Below, in pieces: positions 58,219-64,000 of a DNA stretch of 64,000 nucleotides. Numbering within the stretch: position 1 is the stretch's first letter; each line of letters begins with the position of its first letter. The notes under the pieces were generated by a model. It was not told where the DNA came from, did no database searches, and saw nothing but the letters and a program-made list of their open reading frames with translations. The stretch spans positions 3,003,467-3,067,466 of the forward strand of contig NZ_MPNU01000001.1 of NCBI RefSeq assembly GCF_001896205.1. The letters run 5' to 3'. The stretch is from Edwardsiella piscicida (lineage in GTDB: Bacteria > Pseudomonadota > Gammaproteobacteria > Enterobacterales > Enterobacteriaceae). A program made the position numbers and the translations under genes.

Positions 58219-60465
58219 TTACTCCGCGCCGCCGCGTCCGCCGTTCAGACGACGCGCGTCCAGCACGTCCGGCAGCTGATTCAGCTTGGCCAGCACCCGG
58301 CCCAGCACCTGCAGGTTATAGATCTCTATCTCCATATCGATGGTCGCCATCTGCTGCTTGGTATCGCTGCGGCTGGCAACCCCCAGCACATTGACCTTTT
58401 CGTTGGCCAAGATGGTAGTGATGTCGCGCAGCAGCCCGCTGCGATCGTTGGCGGTCACCCGCACCACCAGCGAATAGCCGCTGGAGTAGCTCTCGCCCCA
58501 TACCGCGTCGATAATCCGCTCCGGCGCGTGCCGGCGCAGTTCATCCAGCTGGTCGCAGTCGACGCGGTGAATGGAGATCCCGCGCCCCTGGGTAATGAAG
58601 CCGACGATCTCATCGCCGGGGATCGGCTGACAGCAGCGGGCGATGTGGTGCATCAGGTTACCGACCCCTTCGACCACCACCCGTCCGCTGCTCTTGTCGC
58701 TGCGGACGCTGGACTGCCCCTTCTGGGTCAGCTGCTTCAGCGCCTCGCGATCGGCCTCCTCCGCGCTGGGCTTGTTGATCTTGCCCTGCAGGAAGTTAAC
58801 CATCTGGTTCAGGCGGATATCGCCGCCGCCGATGGCGGCCAGCACCTCGTCCAGGGTATGCACGTTGTAGCGCGGCAGCAGCAGCTTTTCCGCCTCTTTC
58901 AGGCTGATCCCCAGACGGGCCAGCTCGTCATCCAGAATCTGACGCCCGGCCAGGATGTTCTTATCGCGATCGAGCTTACGGAACCAGTTGTGGATCTTGG
59001 CGCGCCCGCGGCTGGTGGTGACATACCCCAGGTTAGGGTTCAGCCAGTCGCGGCTCGGGTTAGGCTGCTTCTGGGTGATGATCTCCACCTGATCGCCCAT
59101 CTGCAGCTGATAGGTAAAGGGAACGATCCGCCCGCCGATCTTGGCGCCGATGCAGCGGTGGCCGACGTCGCTGTGAATATGGTAGGCAAAGTCGAGGGGC
59201 GTGGAGCCGGCGGGCAGATCGACAACGTCGCCCTTGGGGGTAAAGACATACACCCGATCGTCCAGCACCTGGCTTCTCACCTCGTCGATCATCTCGCCGG
59301 TGTCGGCCATCTCCTCCTGCCAGGCCAGCAGCTTGCGCAGCCAGGCGATGCGGTTATCGTAGCCGGAGCGTCCGCCCGCCTGCGGCCCCTCTTTGTACTT
59401 CCAGTGCGCCGCCACGCCGAGCTCGGCGTCTTCGTGCATCTGACGGGTACGGATCTGGATCTCCAGCGTCTTGCCGTGCGGCCCGAGCACGACCGTATGG
59501 ATCGACTGATAGCCGTTGGGCTTGGGGTTAGCGACGTAGTCATCGAACTCGCTGGGCAGATGACGGTAGTGCGTATGCACTATCCCCAGCGCCGCGTAGC
59601 AGTCCTGCAGACGCTCGACCACCACCCGCACCGCGCGCACGTCGAACAACTCGTCAAAGGCCAGGGATTTCTTCTGCATCTTGCGCCAGATGCTGTAAAT
59701 ATGCTTGGGGCGACCGTAGATATCCGCCTTGATCCCCTCCTCGGCCATCGCCCCGCGCAGGTCACGCACAAAGTCGTCGATAAACTGCTCGCGATCGATG
59801 CGCCGCTCATGCAGCAGCTTGGCGATGCGCTTGTACTCATCCGGATGCAGGTAGCGGAAGCAAAAGTCCTCTAGCTCCCACTTCAGCTGGCCGATCCCCA
59901 GGCGGTTGGCCAGCGGGGCATAGATGTTGAAGCTCTCCTTGGCCGCCAGCACGCGCTCCTCTTCCGGCGCATCCTTCACCTCGCGCAGGTGGGCGATACG
60001 CTCCGCCAGCTTGATCACCACGCAGCGGAAGTCCTCTACGATGGCTAGCAGCATCCGGCGGATATTGTCCACCTGCTCCGAGCCGACGGCGCCATCTTGG
60101 GTAGCCTTCAGCTGACGGATGGCGTCCATCTCCAGCACCCCGCGCACCAGCTCGGCGATGGCATGGCCAAAGTCCTCGCGCACCCGGGCGTCATCGATCA
60201 CCCCGCCGTCTACCAGCGGGAACAGCAGCGCGGCGCGCATGCTGTCATTATCCATGCTCAGTGTGGAGAGAATCTCGACCATTTCAACGCCGCGCCACAG
60301 CAGCAGCGGCGCCGCGGCGTTACCGGCGGTCTTCTCCTGACAATAGCGCCAGGTGGCGGTGAGACGCTCACACGACTCAGAATTGGACAGGTTCAGGCTT
60401 GCCACCCACTGCTCGGGGACAAATTCACCAGCCGTATTCAAATGAGCACTTCTTACCGCGACCAT
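58219..60465 (-). CDS. relA: (p)ppGpp synthetase RelA
   Basis: RelA makes (p)ppGpp at ribosomes when uncharged tRNA enters the A site. It has 748 residues (E. coli 744). The N-terminal hydrolase-like domain is catalytically dead in this branch, and the synthetase domain shows GRPKHIYSIWRKMQKK (near 250) and ANPKPNGYQSIHTVV (near 320-335). TGS, zinc-finger-like (HHIARCCQPIPGDEIVG) and ACT domains follow. It sits between rlmD and mazG on the same strand. Confidence 0.98.
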   Translation of the reverse strand: MVAVRSAHLNTAGEFVPEQWVASLNLSNSESCERLTATWRYCQEKTAGNAAAPLLLWRGVEMVEILSTLSMDNDSMRAALLFPLVDGGVIDDARVREDFGHAIAELVRGVLEMDAIRQLKATQDGAVGSEQVDNIRRMLLAIVEDFRCVVIKLAERIAHLREVKDAPEEERVLAAKESFNIYAPLANRLGIGQLKWELEDFCFRYLHPDEYKRIAKLLHERRIDREQFIDDFVRDLRGAMAEEGIKADIYGRPKHIYSIWRKMQKKSLAFDELFDVRAVRVVVERLQDCYAALGIVHTHYRHLPSEFDDYVANPKPNGYQSIHTVVLGPHGKTLEIQIRTRQMHEDAELGVAAHWKYKEGPQAGGRSGYDNRIAWLRKLLAWQEEMADTGEMIDEVRSQVLDDRVYVFTPKGDVVDLPAGSTPLDFAYHIHSDVGHRCIGAKIGGRIVPFTYQLQMGDQVEIITQKQPNPSRDWLNPNLGYVTTSRGRAKIHNWFRKLDRDKNILAGRQILDDELARLGISLKEAEKLLLPRYNVHTLDEVLAAIGGGDIRLNQMVNFLQGKINKPSAEEADREALKQLTQKGQSSVRSDKSSGRVVVEGVGNLMHHIARCCQPIPGDEIVGFITQGRGISIHRVDCDQLDELRRHAPERIIDAVWGESYSSGYSLVVRVTANDRSGLLRDITTILANEKVNVLGVASRSDTKQQMATIDMEIEIYNLQVLGRVLAKLNQLPDVLDARRLNGGRGGAE

Positions 60466-60500
60466 GGTTCTCTCCCTCTCGACTACTGCCTATCAAATGC

Positions 60501-61817
60501 CTATTGCGCCGCCGATTCAAACAGCGCCATCGACTCCAAATGCCCCGTGTGGGGAAACATGTCCAGCATACATAAACGCGTCAACCGATAGCCGCCCTGC
60601 AGCAGCGTCTTACTGTCCCGGGCCAGCGTGGTCGGGTTACAAGAGACATAGACTACCCGACGCGGCGCCAGGCGAACGATATGCTGCATCACCCCGGGGG
60701 CGCCGGCGCGCGCCGGATCGAGCAAAATCTTGTCAAATCCCTGAGCCGCCCAGGCCTGACGCGTCACGTCCTCCTCCAAATTCTGATGGAAGAATTCTAC
60801 ATTACTCAGCCCGTTGTTACGTGCATTATTCTGCGCCGTCGCCACCAGCTCGGGAACCCCTTCGACCCCCACCACCCACTGGGCGCGGCGCGCCAACGGC
60901 AGGGTAAAGTTACCCATGCCGCAGAACAGATCCAGCACGCGCTCATCGGCCCTGACGTCCAGCCAGGCCAAGGCCTGCTCGACCATCTGCGCATTTACCG
61001 CGGCGTTCACCTGGATAAAGTCCTGCGGATTAAAATCCAGGCGGATCCCGTCAATCTGGTAATAGGGCGCCTCGCCGAGCAGGCGCTGCGGCGCGCCGCC
61101 GTCGCTCAGGTAAAGCGAGAGCCCGCGCTGGCGGGCAAAGGCGCTCAGGGCCTCCCGATCCGACAGCGCGAGCGGATCCAGATGGCGCAGCACCATCAGC
61201 GGCCCATTGTCGGCCAGCGCCAGCTCCAGGTGTCCCAGACGGCGACGCGCGCGCAGCGCCGACAGACACTCGCCCAGCGGCAGCAGCAGCGCCTCCAGCG
61301 CGGGCGCCAGCACCGGACAGGCCTTCAGGGCCACCAGATCGTTAGAGGCCGCCTGACGGAACCCCAGCACCACCCGCTGCGTCTTCGCGTTAAACTGTAG
61401 CCCAAAGCGGGCGCGCCGCCGGTAGCCATAGGGCTCTCCGGCGATGACCTGCGGCGCAATCTCCACCCCGGTCTCACGGGCCATCAGGCGCTGCAGCGCC
61501 TGCGACTTGCTCTGCTGCTGCAGGGCGATCGCCGCATGCTGCTGCTGACAGCCGCCGCAGACGCCGGCGTGGGGGCAGCGCGGCGCCACCCGCTGCGGGC
61601 TGTGGCTGATTAAACGCGTAACCCGCCCGCGGGCAAACTGGCGCTTCTCTTCGCTCAGGATGACCTCGGCCTCTTCGCCGGGCAGCAGTCCGCTGATAAA
61701 CAGCGTCTTGCCCTTATCGCGCGCCACCCCCTGGCCAAAGGCGTCCAGATCGGTTGCGGTCACAATCAGGTTTTTCCGGGTCGCGGTACGGCGCCCCGGT
61801 GTGTAAAATTGAGCCAT
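60501..61817 (-). CDS. rlmD: 23S rRNA (uracil-1939-C5)-methyltransferase
   Basis: RlmD (RumA) methylates U1939 of 23S rRNA. It has 438 residues (E. coli 433). An N-terminal TRAM domain is followed by an iron-sulfur block [13 protein letters not shown] (near 80-92), SAM motif [16 protein letters not shown] (near 290) and the catalytic Cys in [14 protein letters not shown] (near 392). It is divergent from barA and precedes relA by 35 bp. Confidence 0.97.
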   Translation of the reverse strand: MAQFYTPGRRTATRKNLIVTATDLDAFGQGVARDKGKTLFISGLLPGEEAEVILSEEKRQFARGRVTRLISHSPQRVAPRCPHAGVCGGCQQQHAAIALQQQSKSQALQRLMARETGVEIAPQVIAGEPYGYRRRARFGLQFNAKTQRVVLGFRQAASNDLVALKACPVLAPALEALLLPLGECLSALRARRRLGHLELALADNGPLMVLRHLDPLALSDREALSAFARQRGLSLYLSDGGAPQRLLGEAPYYQIDGIRLDFNPQDFIQVNAAVNAQMVEQALAWLDVRADERVLDLFCGMGNFTLPLARRAQWVVGVEGVPELVATAQNNARNNGLSNVEFFHQNLEEDVTRQAWAAQGFDKILLDPARAGAPGVMQHIVRLAPRRVVYVSCNPTTLARDSKTLLQGGYRLTRLCMLDMFPHTGHLESMALFESAAQ

Positions 61818-61900
61818 GTCGATTGCTTATCTGTGCGGTGGGTTAAGCCGGGGCTTACCCCAATAATAGTTTGCCGCCAATTCTCCCACATCGGAACGCC

Positions 61901-64000
61901 ATGACCAAATACAGCCTGCGGGCGCGCATGATGATCCTGACTCTGGCCCCGACGCTGCTGATCGGGCTGCTGCTCAGCACCTTCTTCGTCGTGCACCGCT
62001 ACAATGAACTGCAGGATCAGCTGGTCGACGCCGGCGCCAGCATCATCGAGCCGCTGGCCGTCGCCAGCGAATATGGCATGACCTTCCGCAGCCGCGAGGC
62101 GGTGCGCCAACTGATCGGCCTGCTGCATCGGCGTCACTCGGACATTGTGCGCGCCATCGCGGTCTTTGACAGCCAGAATAATCTGTTCGTTACCTCGAAC
62201 TATCACCATAACTACGCCATGCTGCAGCTGCCGGACGGCAGCCCGCCGCCGACCGATCTGATGCTGAGCAAACGCGGCGACGCGCTGATCCTGCGTACCC
62301 CGATCATCGCCGAAAACCGCCTGGCGGAAGATAAAAGCGCCGTCAGCGCGCCGCTGGGCTATATCGCCATTGAGCTGGATCTGCGCTCGGTGCGCCTGCA
62401 GCAGTATAAAGAGGTCTTTGTCGCCACGCTGCTGCTGCTGATCAGCATGTGCATTGCGCTGCTGTTCTCCTACCGTCTGATGCGCGACGTCACCGGCCCC
62501 ATCCGCAACATGGTCAACACCGTCGATCGCATCCGCCGCGGCCAGCTCGATAGCCGCGTGGAAGGCCACATGCTGGGCGAGCTGGATATGCTGAAAAACG
62601 GCATCAACTCGATGGCCATGTCGCTGACCGCCTACCATGAGGAGATGCAGCAGAACATCGATCAGGCCACCTCCGATCTGCGTGAAACCCTGGAGCAGAT
62701 GGAGATCCAGAACGTCGAGCTGGATCTGGCCAAGAAGCGCGCCCAGGAGGCGGCGCGCATCAAGTCCGAGTTCTTGGCCAACATGTCCCACGAGCTGCGA
62801 ACCCCGCTCAACGGCGTGATCGGCTTCACCCGCCAGGTCATGAAAACGCCGCTGAGCGCCACCCAGATAGACTACCTGCACACCATTGAACGATCGGCCA
62901 ACAACCTGCTGACCATCATCAACGACGTGCTGGACTTCTCCAAGCTGGAGGCCGGTAAGCTGGTGCTGGAGCACATCCCGTTCATGCTGCGTGAAACCAT
63001 TGACGAGGTGGCGACCCTGCTGGCGCCCAGCGCCCATGACAAGGGGCTGGAGCTGACGCTCAACGTACGCAACGACGTTCCGGAGCACGTGCTGGGGGAT
63101 CCGATGCGCCTGCAGCAAGTGCTGACTAACCTGTTGGGCAACGCGATTAAATTTACCGAAAAGGGCAACATCGACATCCGCATCGAGCTGCGTAGCCAGA
63201 CCGCCCAGGCCGTAGAGCTGGAGGTGCAGGTGCACGACACCGGCATCGGTATCTCCGAGCGTCAGCAGTCCCAGCTGTTTCAGGCCTTCCGCCAGGCGGA
63301 TGCCAGCATCACCCGCCGCCACGGCGGCACCGGCCTAGGACTGGTGATCACCCAGAAGCTGATCAACGAAATGGGCGGCGACATCGCCTTCCACAGTCAG
63401 CCCCACAAAGGGTCGACCTTCTGGTTCCATATCCGCCTGGAGCTCAACCATAACGCGCCCCCCTCCAGCCTGCCGCTGGAGCGGCTGCAGGGCCAAACCC
63501 TGCTGTACATCGAAAGCAATCCGGTGGCGGCGCAGTGCACCCTCGATATGCTGAAGGTCACCCCGCTGCAGGTCACCTACTGCCCGCAGTTCGCCCAGGT
63601 GATCCCGGACAGCCACTACGATATCCTGCTGTTCGGTCTGCCGGTCAAGACCTCTCTCACGACGGAGTCGATGCAGGAGAAGCTGAGCCTGGCGCTGCGC
63701 CTGGCCGACCGGGTGATCCTGGCGCTGCCCAGCCACACGCTGCACGACAGCGATACCCTGAAGGCCCGCGGCATCCGCAGCTGCCTGTTCAAACCGCTCG
63801 CCAGCAGTCGACTGCTGCCCGCGCTGATGGATAACGCCCTGCCGCTGCGGGCACCGCAGGTGATCTCTCCGCACGGCGCCCGTCTGCCGCTGACGGTGAT
63901 GGCGGTAGACGATAACCCGGCCAACCTAAAACTCATCGGCGCCCTGCTCGGCGAACTGGTGCAGCACACCCTGCTGTGCCACAGCGGTGAAGAGGCGCTG
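61901..64000 (+). CDS. barA: Hybrid sensor kinase BarA, 3' end beyond window
   Basis: BarA senses short-chain acids and phosphorylates UvrY, which drives the Csr small RNAs. The first 700 codons are present. Two membrane segments (near 10-30 and 170-190) flank a periplasmic domain, followed by HAMP, a histidine kinase with His297 in [17 protein letters not shown]-box [15 protein letters not shown]1 VHDTGIGIS and G2 GGTGLGLVI. The first receiver-like domain begins near 665 ([12 protein letters not shown]). The rest, with the remaining receiver and Hpt domain, lies right of the window. Confidence 0.97.
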   Translation, partial: MTKYSLRARMMILTLAPTLLIGLLLSTFFVVHRYNELQDQLVDAGASIIEPLAVASEYGMTFRSREAVRQLIGLLHRRHSDIVRAIAVFDSQNNLFVTSNYHHNYAMLQLPDGSPPPTDLMLSKRGDALILRTPIIAENRLAEDKSAVSAPLGYIAIELDLRSVRLQQYKEVFVATLLLLISMCIALLFSYRLMRDVTGPIRNMVNTVDRIRRGQLDSRVEGHMLGELDMLKNGINSMAMSLTAYHEEMQQNIDQATSDLRETLEQMEIQNVELDLAKKRAQEAARIKSEFLANMSHELRTPLNGVIGFTRQVMKTPLSATQIDYLHTIERSANNLLTIINDVLDFSKLEAGKLVLEHIPFMLRETIDEVATLLAPSAHDKGLELTLNVRNDVPEHVLGDPMRLQQVLTNLLGNAIKFTEKGNIDIRIELRSQTAQAVELEVQVHDTGIGISERQQSQLFQAFRQADASITRRHGGTGLGLVITQKLINEMGGDIAFHSQPHKGSTFWFHIRLELNHNAPPSSLPLERLQGQTLLYIESNPVAAQCTLDMLKVTPLQVTYCPQFAQVIPDSHYDILLFGLPVKTSLTTESMQEKLSLALRLADRVILALPSHTLHDSDTLKARGIRSCLFKPLASSRLLPALMDNALPLRAPQVISPHGARLPLTVMAVDDNPANLKLIGALLGELVQHTLLCHSGEEAL

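Noticed and set aside
61766-63322. 518-codon minus-strand frame
   Set aside because: It is antisense to barA and reads as low-quality His/Gln/Val-rich sequence with no family features.

Overview
The window is a chromosomal segment of a GC-rich Enterobacterales member. Gene order around caiTABCD/fixABCX, argU-folD-ybcJ-cysS-ppiB-lpxH-purEK, ybbPA-tesA-ybbON and eno-pyrG-mazG-relA-rlmD-barA matches enteric bacteria. GC-rich codon use, a glutathionylspermidine synthetase, an Ail-type porin, an IbrAB pair and HdeB make an Edwardsiella-like (Hafniaceae) host the best guess. This is inferred from gene content and remembered protein sequences; no search was run. No rRNA, CRISPR array, IS element or intact prophage was found.

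Layout. 0-2.7 kb: a truncated aldo/keto reductase, a nickel/cobalt permease behind a textbook NikR operator, and lytic transglycosylase EmtA. 2.7-19.2 kb: an anaerobic carnitine block with a second CaiC paralogue plus a small zinc-ribbon protein, caiTABCD (no caiE), divergent fixABCX, an MFS permease (yaaU), an Aes-like esterase and the activator caiF. CaiT exchanges carnitine for butyrobetaine, CaiABCD activate, dehydrate and reduce the substrate as CoA thioesters, and FixABCX is thought to feed electrons to CaiA. 19.2-21.4 kb: a methyltransferase and modD behind a strong ModE-type operator; modD is out of frame at a G7 tract. 21.4-24.7 kb: an Ail/OmpX porin, a Ser/Asn-rich lipoprotein, and ibrAB. 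25.0-31.6 kb: kup, glgP and a three-gene partner-switching module (response regulator/PP2C phosphatase, STAS protein, HATPase kinase). 31.7-37 kb: an envelope and acid-stress group, with PagP behind a PhoP box, Gss, HdeB and a ClC transporter. 37-38 kb: an AT-rich orphan gene, a possible gene relic and tRNA-Arg(UCU), together resembling a worn integration site.

38.2-51 kb is conserved housekeeping: folD, ybcJ, cysS, ppiB, lpxH, a membrane diguanylate cyclase, purEK with a perfect PurR box, ybbPA, tesA, ybbO and cnoX. 51.2-54 kb holds a yjiHG-like membrane pair joined to an M20 peptidase, then ydcH. The right end carries eno, pyrG, mazG, relA and rlmD on the minus strand and the 5' three quarters of barA on the plus strand. 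Convergent genes are separated by good hairpin terminators at several points.

The most unusual items are the ModE-linked methyltransferase/modD unit with its in-phase G7 slippery heptamer, the partner-switching module beside glgP, the ibrAB pair, and the duplicated caiC with an in-frame hexanucleotide repeat and a zinc-ribbon gene behind it.
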